A stretch of 64,000 bases of DNA from Actinomyces viscosus (GTDB taxonomy: Bacteria; Actinomycetota; Actinomycetes; Actinomycetales; Actinomycetaceae): contig NZ_LR134477.1 of NCBI RefSeq assembly GCF_900637975.1, forward strand, positions 3,038,001-3,102,000, read 5' to 3'. Below the pieces are notes generated by a model. The model did no database searches, had not been told where the DNA came from, and saw only the letters and a program-made list of their open reading frames with translations. The position numbers were made by a program, and so were the translations under genes. This document shows positions 38,779 to 50,100 of the stretch, one piece after another. Numbering within the stretch: position 1 is the first letter of the stretch; each line of letters starts with the position of its first letter.

Positions 38779-39781
38779 GTCATCTGCGCGCCGTTCCCGG
38801 CGGTCCCACCGGTCCCCGCGATCCCTCGATGCCGCCGCCCCGCAGCGGCTCGGCCAGCTCCGTGCGCGTCGAGGCGCCCGGCAAGGTCAACCTCTTCCTG
38901 TCCGTCGGCGCCCCCGGTCACGACGGCTACCACCCGCTCACCACGGTGTTCCAGGCGGTCCGCCTCATCGAGACCGTCACCGCTCGTCGCCAGTCCGCCC
39001 AGGACCACGGCGCCGTCACCCTCACCCTCGAGGAGCCCGACGCCGACGTCCCCACCGACGACTCCAACCTGGCCGTGCGGGCCGCCATGCTCCTGGCCGA
39101 GACCACCGGCGTAAGCGAGGGCGTCGACCTCCTCCTGCGCAAGCGCGTCCCCGTCGCCGGAGGCATGGCCGGAGGCTCGGCCGACGCCGCCGCCGCCCTC
39201 GTGGCCTGCAACGCCCTGTGGGGCACGGGCCTGTCCCTGCCAGAGCTCTCAGCCCTGGCCGCCCGCCTCGGGGCCGACGTGCCCTTCCCCCTGACCGGGG
39301 CCACCGCCGTCGGAAGCGGCCGCGGCGACCTCGTCACCCCGATCATGACCCGGGGCTCCTACCACTGGGTCTTCGCCCTGGCCCAGGAGGGGCTGTCCAC
39401 GCCGGCGGTCTTCCGCCGCTTCGACGAGCTGACCGGTGTTGGTGCGGCCGGTCCCGGTGGCGGGCCCGCCGTGCGGGAGGTGCCCGAGGCCCTCACCGGG
39501 GCCCTGCGCGCCGGCGATCCCCGCGCCCTGGCCGCCTGGCTGCACAACGACCTCCAGGCCGCCGCCCTCGACCTGCGCCCCGAGCTGGCCCGGGTCATCG
39601 CCGTGGCCGAGGACGCCGGAGCCCTGCGCGCCATCGTCTCCGGATCCGGCCCCACCATCGCCGCCCTGGTCGAGGACCCCGGCAGCGCCCAGCGGGTCTC
39701 ACGCGCCCTGACGGCCTCGGGGCTGGTCGCCGACGTCCTGCGCGCCGACGCCCCCGTGGCCGGGGCCCGGGTGGTGGGCTG

Positions 39782-39782
<1 letters not shown>
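38775..39782 (+). CDS. ispE: 4-diphosphocytidyl-2-C-methyl-D-erythritol kinase
   Basis: 335 residues. It phosphorylates CDP-methylerythritol in the non-mevalonate isoprenoid route. GHMP-kinase signatures are [11 protein letters not shown] (about 35-45), the ATP loop [17 protein letters not shown] near 125 and a C-terminal [10 protein letters not shown] near 295. The first 30 residues are variable. It overlaps rsmA by four bases and the ABC-F gene by one (TGATG), so three genes are translationally coupled. Confidence 0.95.
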
Positions 39783-41692
<1,910 letters not shown>

Positions 41693-41837
41693 GGCGGCGC
41701 GGTCACCGTGACCTTGCGGAGGACTGGATGGGGCGGGGCGGGGAAGAGAAGCGGGACGGAAGGGGATGGGAGTGGGCTGCGGTGATCCTGGCGGCGATCC
41801 CGCCTCGGTGCGCATGATCGGTGAGGCCTGAGGCCGC

Positions 41838-42383
41838 TTAGACGACGGGGGCGACCTGACGGGCCAGCTCGACGAGATGCTCCAGGTTGGGGGCGATGTC
41901 CTCGGCGGCGGCGCCCCACAGGCGCATCACCAGGTCCACCGGGACAGTGGGCAGTCCCGCCAGACGCAGGACGACGACGCCCTGGGTGGGGCCGTTGGAC
42001 TCGTAGAAGGCGGAGAAGCCCACCATGTCCGGTCCTGGCCGCAGGCGCACCAGCTCGGCCTCGGGCAGGAGCGCGGCGACGATCTGACGCTGAGTGGCCC
42101 GGCGCCCCTCCTTGGACCCGTCATCCTTGGCGATCTCCAGGCTGAGGTCGATGACGAAGGGAGGATGAGCGACGTCGTCGATGTGCATGAGACGGGCGAA
42201 GCGCCCCTGACGCTCCATGGCCTGCAGCTCATTGAGCAGGGACTCCAGCTCGGAGCGCCACTGAGGCCCGGTCACTCCCAGGTGGGCACTGCGGTGCCTC
42301 GCCTCCTCCCGTGCCCATCCCGGAGGTGGGAAGGGCGGGATGATCACCCATCGCTGGGGATCAGGCGTGACCGCGATCTGCAC
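41838..42383 (-). CDS. Hypothetical protein, 181 residues
   Basis: I do not recognise it. The start region (MQIAVTPDPQRWVIIPPFPPPGW) is followed by a helix rich in Arg/Glu, then an alpha/beta pattern with FVIDLSLEIAKDD and VVVLRLAGLPTVPVDLVMR. No membrane segment or signal peptide is seen. The codon pattern is good and the gene diverges from an RDD-FHA membrane protein of the kinase arm with 67 bases between starts. A cytoplasmic accessory role for that arm is possible but not shown. Confidence 0.75.
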   Translation of the reverse strand: MQIAVTPDPQRWVIIPPFPPPGWAREEARHRSAHLGVTGPQWRSELESLLNELQAMERQGRFARLMHIDDVAHPPFVIDLSLEIAKDDGSKEGRRATQRQIVAALLPEAELVRLRPGPDMVGFSAFYESNGPTQGVVVLRLAGLPTVPVDLVMRLWGAAAEDIAPNLEHLVELARQVAPVV

Positions 42384-42450
42384 TGTGTGCTCCTTCCGAG
42401 ACCTCGTCTGACTGCGAGGCAGTGGACTGGGCGCCTACCATGTCTGTCCT

Positions 42451-43194
42451 ATGAGGACCCGAGAGCGACATACGACAATTATGCCTGCATCCGCCCGCCG
42501 CCGTGTGGTCCGCGTGCTGGTGGATGCCGGGCTCATCATCGCACTCTGTGCCGTCACGGAGCGCTGCTGTGGAATCTTATTCGCTGTTGGGGCGGTTGTG
42601 CTGCTTATTGCTGTGATGACTGCCATGATGGCGATAACCGGCGCCACACCCGGGGGTCTGGTGACAGGGGTCCGACTTCGGAAGGTGACGGACCCCAATG
42701 GACCTCCCGGTCGTTCTGCGGTGATTTACGTCGCATTTTTGGGGCTCTCTTTGGTGGCAACCGCAGGGTTGGCCCCCCTGATTTTGTGGATCCTCTCACT
42801 ATGGCGTGCTGAACAGCGCACCTGGTTCGACAGGCTGGCCGGGACGGTCCTCCTCAGTGCCAGACCGACCTCGGTGTCGACCTGCTCCCTGGTGGTTGAG
42901 GGCTCAGTAATCCCTGTTCTGGGGCCGATTGTCCTGGGGCGTCGACCGGCCCCGATCGAGTCCCACCCGGACGCTCAGCTCGTTGCGGTGCTCCGGTCGG
43001 AGGACTCCGTGTCCAAGACCCATGCGCTGTTCGTCCCCGCTTCCGATGGGGTGCTCGTCACAGATCTGGGGTCGACCAACGGCACCCACATCGAGGACGA
43101 GGAGGGGGTCCATCGACTCTCACCGGGTCGACCGGAACACGTGCACCGGGGACGGCAGGCATACTTGGGTGACGGTGTCTGTATCGTCCGTTGA
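42451..43194 (+). CDS. RDD-FHA membrane protein (short form)
   Basis: 247 residues. The N-terminal half holds two to three membrane helices (about 25-65 and 90-115) with RDD-type spacing (ARRRVVRVLVDAGLI, then ITGATPGGLVTGVRLR and TWFDRLAGTVLL). The C-terminal half is a forkhead-associated domain (about 150-247) with LGRRP, SVSKTHALF and LGSTNGTHI, the phosphothreonine-binding set Arg, Ser-x-x-His and Asn-Gly. The membrane part is unusually low in GC, with a rare TTA codon at 42577-42579. It precedes an FHA protein and a Ser/Thr kinase by a few bases, so it probably binds a kinase product at the membrane. A giant paralogue lies at 47168-50596. Confidence 0.85.
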   Translation: MRTRERHTTIMPASARRRVVRVLVDAGLIIALCAVTERCCGILFAVGAVVLLIAVMTAMMAITGATPGGLVTGVRLRKVTDPNGPPGRSAVIYVAFLGLSLVATAGLAPLILWILSLWRAEQRTWFDRLAGTVLLSARPTSVSTCSLVVEGSVIPVLGPIVLGRRPAPIESHPDAQLVAVLRSEDSVSKTHALFVPASDGVLVTDLGSTNGTHIEDEEGVHRLSPGRPEHVHRGRQAYLGDGVCIVR

Positions 43195-43202
43195 GGAGAA
43201 AT

Positions 43203-45578
43203 ATGATGACAAACAGCCCGAACAGCAGCGCGAACAACGAGGTCTGGTGGACCGAGGGTTCGTGGACAGGCGTGGTCACGCCACGTGCTGTGATGATCCT
43301 GCCCCCGTCGGTGCCGCAGGACCTCACCGAGCGCCTGTGGCGGCTGCTGCGTAGTGAGGAGGCCTCGCTGACGCGGGCCCTGGATGAGCTGGTGATGGGG
43401 ATGGGCGGACGTCTGGGTGCGATCCCGGACTTCGTGCTCGCCGTCTCGGCGCCCGAGGACGTCTTCCACGTGGCGCTGCGCGGTGCCCCGCAGATGGAGG
43501 TCGACGGCAAGGCGCTGGACGCCTCCGCGGTCACCACCTGGTTCGAGACGACGGTGACCGCCCCCAACTCGGTCATCGTCAGCGCGCCCGACGGCGCCGG
43601 TCAGGTGCGTCGCCCTGCGGTCGACGCCGTCGTGAGCACCGGCCACCTGGTGCTGCGCGGATCCGAGAAGTCGAGCGGGACCCCGTCCCCCAGCCGTGCA
43701 TCGTCGAAGGGGTCCGGTGACTCCGACGACGATGACCCTGACCCGGCCGGTCCTGACTACTTCGCCATCTCCGCCGGTTCCGCCGGATCGCCCGCTGCCG
43801 CTGTGAGGTCCTCTCGGACCTCCCGTCGGGCATCGCGCCGTTCCTCGCGCCGTCAGTCCGCCTCGTCGGACCGCTCGGAGCAGGACGACTCATCTGAAGG
43901 GGCGCCTGCCCAGGCCGGCAGCTCTGCCGACGTCGTCGACGACCTCATTGAGATCGCGCAGGACAACGCCGAGCAGCAGGCCCTTGACGGCGCCGAGCTC
44001 GCCGCGTCCATCGAGGCTCCTGAGGCGGATCAGTCCGCGGCCTCCGCCGAGGTCTCGGGTGCTCCCGAAGGGGCTCTCCCGCTCGCCGAGTCCAATGGGC
44101 CCGCCGACCTGCTGGCGGTCGTCGCCGGCCTCACCGAGGCCACCACGGTCACTGACGTCACCGACGTCACCGACGTCGCCGAGGCCACTGAGGTCACTGA
44201 GGTCGCCGAGTCCACCGAGGTGGCTGAGGTGATCGGTTCGGCTGAGGTGATCGGTTCGCCCGAGTCGACTGCGTCGGCCGAGCCTCCCGCGGAGCCCGCC
44301 GAGAGCGTGCAGGCCGTCGAGGCCGTCGAGGTGGATGCTCGGGTGGATGAGCAGTCCGACCAGAGCGTCGGCTCGGCTCACAGCGCCGGTAGCGCCCACA
44401 GCGCCCACAGTGCCGAGCCCTTCGAGGCTCCCGTCGTGACCCTGGACGCCCAGTCTCCTGAGGCTGCCGAGGTCGCCACCCCGTCCTCACCGGAGACATC
44501 CGACGAGGACCTGTTGATCGCCCCCGTCTTCGATATCCCGGCCCTGCCGATCCCCTCCGCTTCGGAGGCAGAGGCCATGATCCCGCCCCCGCCACCCCCG
44601 TCGAGCGAGGATCTTGAGGCTGCTGGTATCAAGGACGCTGCCGTCGAGGTCACCGAGGTCGCTGCGACCCCGGCCGACTTCGTGCCTGCCCAGGCCGCTG
44701 AGGCCGCCGTGGTCGCGGAGGCCACTGCGGTCGCCGAGGCCGCCGCGCAGGCGCATGCCGAGGACGAGCCCGTCCGCTCCGGGGACCATGACGGACAGAC
44801 CATCAACGGTCTGCCCGAGGACCTCTCCCAGGAGCTGCGTGCCGAGCTGCTCAACCAGGGGCTCGGCCCCCTGGAGCCGAGTCAGTCGGCCCCCTCCGCC
44901 GGATCCGCCGCTGCGGCTGAGACGGTGATCGAGCTCGTGCAGCCCCCCGCCGGCGAGCCCTCCACCGGGGACCTCGGCCGCGGCGACCATGACGGACAGA
45001 CCATCAACGGTCTGCCCGAGGACCTTGTGGGCGAGCTCGTCTCCCTCGTGGGCTCCGGGCCCTCCAGCCCGGCGTCACCGGCCTCGGCGAGCTCTCCCGG
45101 TGAACCCGACGCCATCCGGATCGTGCTGTCGGCGGTGTGCCCGCAGGGCCACCCCAACCCCACGAACTACACCGTGTGTCGCGTCTGCGGAGCCGAGCTC
45201 AACCGTCCGGCCAAGTCGGTGGCCTGCCCCCCTCTGGGGCGCGTGGTCACCTCCGGCGGCGAGAGCATCGAGCTCAACCGTCCCCTCCTGGTGGGTCGCA
45301 ACCCTGTGGCCGACGACATCACCAGCGTCGCGGAGGTGCCCCTCCGTCCGCTGACCGTCGCCAGCCCCAACCAGCTCGTCTCGCGCAACCACATCCTCAT
45401 TGACCTGGATGCGTGGAGCGTGCTGGCCCAGGACCTGGGCAACTGCAATGGCACTGTTCTCAACCGCCAGAACGAGGCGCCTGTGCGCCTGTCCTCGGCA
45501 ACCCCGGTGCTCCTGCGCAGCGGAGACGTCCTCGACCTCGGCGACGGCCAGACCCTCGCCTTTGAGAACCTCCCCTGA
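43203..45578 (+). CDS. FHA and zinc-ribbon protein with long acidic linker
   Basis: 791 residues from ATG at 43203; the adjacent ATG at 43206 is better spaced from GAGGAG. Residues about 5-130 form a folded N-terminal domain I do not recognise (NNEVWWTEGSWTGVVTPRA). Residues about 160-640 are a low-complexity Ala/Glu/Ser/Val linker with Thr-Glu-Val repeats. Two copies of DHDGQTINGLPEDL occur near 528 and 595. A zinc-ribbon-like CPQGHPN with CRVCG follows near 646-660, then a C-terminal FHA domain (about 670-790) with LLVGRNP, LVSRNHILI and NCNGTVL. Its stop overlaps the kinase start (TGATG). The arrangement suggests a kinase substrate and phosphopeptide-binding scaffold. Confidence 0.85.
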   Translation: MMTNSPNSSANNEVWWTEGSWTGVVTPRAVMILPPSVPQDLTERLWRLLRSEEASLTRALDELVMGMGGRLGAIPDFVLAVSAPEDVFHVALRGAPQMEVDGKALDASAVTTWFETTVTAPNSVIVSAPDGAGQVRRPAVDAVVSTGHLVLRGSEKSSGTPSPSRASSKGSGDSDDDDPDPAGPDYFAISAGSAGSPAAAVRSSRTSRRASRRSSRRQSASSDRSEQDDSSEGAPAQAGSSADVVDDLIEIAQDNAEQQALDGAELAASIEAPEADQSAASAEVSGAPEGALPLAESNGPADLLAVVAGLTEATTVTDVTDVTDVAEATEVTEVAESTEVAEVIGSAEVIGSPESTASAEPPAEPAESVQAVEAVEVDARVDEQSDQSVGSAHSAGSAHSAHSAEPFEAPVVTLDAQSPEAAEVATPSSPETSDEDLLIAPVFDIPALPIPSASEAEAMIPPPPPPSSEDLEAAGIKDAAVEVTEVAATPADFVPAQAAEAAVVAEATAVAEAAAQAHAEDEPVRSGDHDGQTINGLPEDLSQELRAELLNQGLGPLEPSQSAPSAGSAAAAETVIELVQPPAGEPSTGDLGRGDHDGQTINGLPEDLVGELVSLVGSGPSSPASPASASSPGEPDAIRIVLSAVCPQGHPNPTNYTVCRVCGAELNRPAKSVACPPLGRVVTSGGESIELNRPLLVGRNPVADDITSVAEVPLRPLTVASPNQLVSRNHILIDLDAWSVLAQDLGNCNGTVLNRQNEAPVRLSSATPVLLRSGDVLDLGDGQTLAFENLP
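44146..44274 (+). repeat. Short in-frame repeats in the FHA linker
   Basis: A run of 9-base GACGTCACC/GAGGTCACT-type units followed by two copies of GCTGAGGTGATCGGTTCG, coding Val-Thr-Asp/Glu-rich repeats and Ala-Glu-Val-Ile-Gly-Ser twice. Confidence 0.75.
44784..44824 (+). repeat. 41-bp direct repeat, copy 1
   Basis: Identical to 44985-45025 and in the same reading frame, 201 bases apart. It encodes DHDGQTINGLPEDL within the FHA protein. Confidence 0.95.
44985..45025 (+). repeat. 41-bp direct repeat, copy 2
   Basis: Second exact copy of the 44784-44824 element. The sequence around the copies differs, so either the duplication is old and this core is under selection, or the core was copied recently. 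Confidence 0.95.
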
Positions 45579-47044
45579 TGCTGGATCACAAGGGACCGCC
45601 TCCGGTTATCTCTGGGTTCACCTACCTGGAGAGACTCGGAGCGGGAGGCTACTCCACGGTCTACCTCTTCGAGCAGCACATGCCCCGCCGCGAGGTCGCG
45701 GTCAAGGTCATGAACGCCGACGTCGAGGACAAGACCGCCTCCCGCTTCGAGTCGGAGGCGAACCTCATGGCGCGGGTCTCCTCCCACCCGGCCATCCTGT
45801 CCATCTACGGCGCGGGCGTCTCCGCCGATGGCCACCCCTTCCTGGTCATGGAGTACTGTCCGCCGCCGCAGCTGGGCGCCATCCTGCGCCAGGGTCCTCT
45901 CAACGTCGCTGAGACCCTGTCGACGGCGATCCAGATCGCCGGAGCGGTGGAGACCGCCCACCGGGCCGGCATCGTCCACCGGGACATCAAGCCCGCGAAC
46001 ATTCTGTTCACCACCTACCGCCGCCCGGTGCTCTCGGACTTCGGTATCTCCGCCATGAGCGGCCCGGAGGCCTCCGAGGAGCTGCGGGGGATGAGTGTGC
46101 CCTGGGCGCCTCCCGAGCAGCTGGTCGGGATGCGCTCGGCCAACCCGGCCTCCGACATCTACTCCCTGGGGGCGACGACCTTCGCGATGCTCACGGGGCG
46201 CAGCCCCTTCGAGACCGACGGCATCCCGGACGTCTATGAGCTCTCCCGCCGCATCGTCAAGGACCCTTTGCCCCCACTGGGTCGGCAGGACGCTCCACCG
46301 TCCCTGCACCGCGTGCTGTCGGTGGCCATGGACAAGAACCCGGACTCGCGCTACCCGACGGCGCTGGCCTTCGCCCGGGCGCTCCAGCAGGTCCAGGCCG
46401 AGCTCGACCTGCCGATCACCACCGTCGACCTGTTCCAGGAGCCGGACAAGGCCGCGAAGACCGCGCGGCGACCCAGCTCCGATGAGAACGACACCGCCAC
46501 CAAGCTGGGCGTCTTCAACCAGGTCGATGTCACTAGCGAGCACATCGCCATGCGAGTGGATCCCGACGGCGACGACGAGCACTCGTCGTCGGGCTCGGAG
46601 GGCGGCGACTCGGGCCGCCCGAACCGGATGAGGACCGTCCTGACCGCCCTGCTGGTTGTGGCCATGGTCGCGGCCGTCATCGTCGCGATCGTCTTCTCCC
46701 GGAACCAGGACACGAGGAAGAAGCCCGACAACCCCATCGCCACCATCGCCCCGCAGCCGGGCGCTAACCCGTTGCAGGCATCAGTGCCGATGGTGGGCGA
46801 CATCGAGGGCGAGCCGCTCGGCGACGGCACGGTGCGGTTCACCTGGGGCGAGCCGGAGACGGGCTGGACCGGCAGCTACCTCTACCGGGTCAAGCTGCCC
46901 GACGAGGAGACCGAGGTGGACTCCATCCGCACCAACGAGGTCGTCGTCGAGGCCCAGGAGGGGCGCACCTGCCTGGAGGTCACTGCGGTGCGCTCCGACG
47001 GCAAGGCCTCCCAGGCCAAGACCGCCTGCGTCGACACGCCCTGA
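45578..47044 (+). CDS. Transmembrane Ser/Thr protein kinase
   Basis: 488 residues. The cytoplasmic kinase domain spans about 14-270: Gly-rich loop LGAGGYSTVYL (20-30), K43 in AVKVM, catalytic IVHRDIKPANIL near 131-142, DFGISAM near 155 and a P-loop+1 VPWAPPEQL. The juxtamembrane region (about 275-345) is acidic and Ser-rich. One membrane helix lies at about 350-372. The extracellular tail (about 373-488) is a single Fn3-like domain with GTVRFTWGEPETGW and YLYRVKLPDE and a Cys pair. This is a sensor kinase that could read an extracellular cue and phosphorylate the FHA proteins beside it. It matches the Pkb2 position in bifidobacterial PFNA clusters. No PASTA repeats are present. Confidence 0.93.
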   Translation: MLDHKGPPPVISGFTYLERLGAGGYSTVYLFEQHMPRREVAVKVMNADVEDKTASRFESEANLMARVSSHPAILSIYGAGVSADGHPFLVMEYCPPPQLGAILRQGPLNVAETLSTAIQIAGAVETAHRAGIVHRDIKPANILFTTYRRPVLSDFGISAMSGPEASEELRGMSVPWAPPEQLVGMRSANPASDIYSLGATTFAMLTGRSPFETDGIPDVYELSRRIVKDPLPPLGRQDAPPSLHRVLSVAMDKNPDSRYPTALAFARALQQVQAELDLPITTVDLFQEPDKAAKTARRPSSDENDTATKLGVFNQVDVTSEHIAMRVDPDGDDEHSSSGSEGGDSGRPNRMRTVLTALLVVAMVAAVIVAIVFSRNQDTRKKPDNPIATIAPQPGANPLQASVPMVGDIEGEPLGDGTVRFTWGEPETGWTGSYLYRVKLPDEETEVDSIRTNEVVVEAQEGRTCLEVTAVRSDGKASQAKTACVDTP

Positions 47045-47099
47045 GGGCGGCCTCCGGCCCGACAGTGAGGTGACGAGGCAAGGAGTTAGCAAGGAAGTT

Positions 47100-47141
47100 A
47101 AGGAGTTGGGGCCCGCACGTGAGTGCGGGCCCCAACTCCTT
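47100..47141. terminator. Bidirectional terminator between the two arms
   Basis: A 19-bp perfect hairpin (AAGGAGTTGGGGCCCGCAC and its complement, loop GTGA) lies between the convergent kinase and RDD-FHA genes. It has A-rich DNA on the left and CTCCTT on the right, so it can serve both strands. Confidence 0.8.
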
Positions 47142-47167
47142 GAGGGAACCGGCGGTGGTGGCCGAGC

Positions 47168-50100
47168 TCAGACGACCTCCACCTTGAAGGCGATGCGACC
47201 GAAGAAGATCGTGCTGCCCTCCAGGGCCGACAGTGCCTTGTCCGGAACGGCCTCGACGCTGCGTCCGTCGCGGTACTCCACCCGGGTGCCGTTGGTGGAG
47301 TGGAGGTCGGTGACCCACACCCCGTCAAGCAGCGGGAAGATCGCCGCGTGCGTCTTGGACACCGAGCGCGTGGGGTCATCGAGGGAGACGCGCTCCGCAC
47401 CGGGGTATGCCGAGATGTTGTCGGGGTCGCGGCCCACGACCGTGGGCTCGTGGATGAGGATCGGGTTGCCGCCCAGCAGGGGGACGAGGCGCACCGACAG
47501 GGCCGGAGCGGCCGAGGAGGCCGACGGCAGCGACGGCGTGGCCGTCTGGGCGCTCGCGGCAGGAGGCGGGGTGGAGGGCCGAGAGGCGGCTGCGTGGGCG
47601 GCACCGGGCGCCGCAGAGCCCGTCGCGCTACCTGCTGTGCTGCTGGCCGTGCTGCTGGCACTGTGCCCGGTACGGGTCGAGAGGCGGCTCGACGTGCTCG
47701 TCCGGGACCGTGCCGACGCCTGGGCGGCGTCGCGGCGCTCACGACGTGAGGTTGGGGCCTGGGCGGCCGCTGCATCGCTGCGAGACTCAGTGCGAGGCTC
47801 GCTGTGGGACTCGCGGCCCGACTCGCCGGACGCTGAGTGCTCCTCCGCGGGCGAGGGGATCCCCGGCCCCTGGAAGCGGTGCGAGGCGTGGGAGCGCCGG
47901 GGTGACGCCTCCTGCGAGGCCGCCGAGCTCGCCGAGCCGCTGCTGGTGGTGGGCTGGGCGTGGCTGCGGTGACTGTGCACGGTCGGGTGAGTGCTCCCCG
48001 ACGACGCCGGCACACCACCGGGAACGGTGGCGGGGTTGGTCAGGTCCACCGGGGACGCCTGGGGCGAGGCCGTCGAAGGCCTCCGGGACAGGCCGTCGTC
48101 GGAGACGATGACTCCGTCGGGGAGGGAGTCCACCGTCGCGGCGTCCACCGAGGTGGGGACCGAGGACCAGGGCACCGAGTCGATGAGGGCCTGCGTGTTG
48201 CGGTCCCCGGAGGGCAGGATGCTGGAGGTGTCGAAGGTGTGCGCGACCTCTGGGGCGGAGCCCGCCCCAGAGGCGAAGCGGTGCCGCTCGGAGGTGAAGA
48301 GGCTCTCGCGGCGAGGAACACCGGGTTGTGACGCCGGATCTCGCTGATCCTCAGCAGGTGCAGCAGACGAGCCGGAGGTCTTCTTGCCGGCGTGACCGGA
48401 CTGAATCCTCCAGCGCTGGGAGTGGGCGTGTCGTGGTTCCATCGTCTGTGATGTTACGGGTTTTGTGGCTTTCGAGCGCGGGACTTGTGTCGATGGTGTC
48501 GCATCTTGCGAAGATGAGGCCTGGGAGGCCCCGGAATTGGCCGTTGTTTTGGAGGATTCCGCTGAGGGCGTCGTCGCTTCCGTGGGAGCCTGGTCGGCCG
48601 GGTGCTGTGGTGAGGGAGGCGCATGGGTTGACGGCGTCTCGGGCTCGTCGGTGGGGCCGGATGACTCCGGTGTGTCCTCCACCGCCTCGAGGGTAGCGGT
48701 TTCGGCGTCCATCGGTGAGGACTGCTTGGCCGGGGCTGAGGGAGCACCACCCGATCCTGACGGCTTGACCGTTGCCTGCCTGCCGGCCGGCTTCACGGAG
48801 GCAGCCGTGGTCGCCGTGGTCTCAGGGGTCTCTGAGGCCTCTGCGGTCTTTGCGCCCGCCTCCGCCGGCTCCGGTGCCGTTCCCGCCGTCGCGGTCTGCG
48901 TCCTCGTCTCCTTCCCGGCGTCCGGGGCCTGGGAGGCCTGGGGGGCCTGGGAGGAAGAAGGCGCTGAAGCCGCGGGGGAGTCCTCGGCGGCGCTCTGGGC
49001 GGCCTCGGCGGCTGAGAGTGCGGACTGGGCGGACTGCGCGGACTGGGTGGACGGAGCCGATTGCCGCTGAGCCGCTGATCTGGCGGAGGCCTCGGCAGCG
49101 GCCAGCGTGGCGGAGGCCTGAGGGTCCATGGGGGTCGCGGAGGCCGCTGCGACGGCCGCGGCGTCGGTGTCGGAGACGGCCGGGCTGGCGGAGGAGGCCG
49201 ACGCCGCGGAGGACGATGACACGGTCGCCGCCTTGGCGGCCTTGGCCGTGGTCCGGGGTGTGGTTCCGGCCGTCCTGGGGGCCATGATGACGCCGTAACC
49301 GTCGGCGGAGACGGGGCCGCCGGAGACCGCTGAGGTGTAGGCGGCCGCTGTGGCCGACGCCCTCCGGGAGGGGGCGCTGCTGGGTGAACCGGCCGCCATG
49401 GCTCGGCCGGCGTGGCGTGCGGGCTGACCCGGGCGGGCCGGCCTGGGCCGGCGGATCGATGAGGACACCGGGTCCGACGTCGTCGGGTGGGCGGTCCCGC
49501 CGGGAGAGGTGACGATGCCGGCCTCGGTGGCGCTCTGGGCGCCCACGGTGGTGGCCTCGGCGGCGTCATCTGCGGCCTGCTCGTCGGCCCGCGTGTCCGC
49601 GGAAACCGCCCGTGAGGCCCGCTTCGAGGCTCTCTTCTTCTCCGCTCGTGCGTCGGCTCTTCTGTCGGCCTTCTCAGAGCGCCGACGACGGGGCCGGGAG
49701 CCGTCATGCGGCTGATCCGTGGAGGGCTGCGAAGAGGACTGTGAAGTCGTGGCCTGTGCGGTGGCGGCCGGATCAGCGGGCTGGATGTAGACGGCTGCGC
49801 GCTCGATGGCGTCCTGGGGGGCTGCGGAGTCGGGGCCGCCCTGTGAGCCCGAGGTCGAGCCGGGTGCGGAGCCGGCTGGAGAAGCGGCGGGCGCGTCATC
49901 GCTGGTGGCGGGTGCGGCCGCGGGGTAGCCGACGGGGCCGGTCGCTGGGGTGGCGGCCCGGCCGGTCCGGCTCGCCCTCCTGGTGTGGAGCAGCGCCATC
50001 CCGGAGAGCTTGTCGTGCCAGCCGCGGCCCTCGGGATCGGCGGCCGCCGTGCGCATGAGAGCGATGGTGCCCAGGCCGAGCGTGGTGATGCTGACGGCCA

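Noticed and set aside
42451..47044. Type VII secretion locus suggested by the FHA proteins
   Set aside because: No WXG100, EccC ATPase or mycosin genes are present; kinase, MoxR, DUF58 and Fn3 neighbours fit a PFNA-type cluster better.
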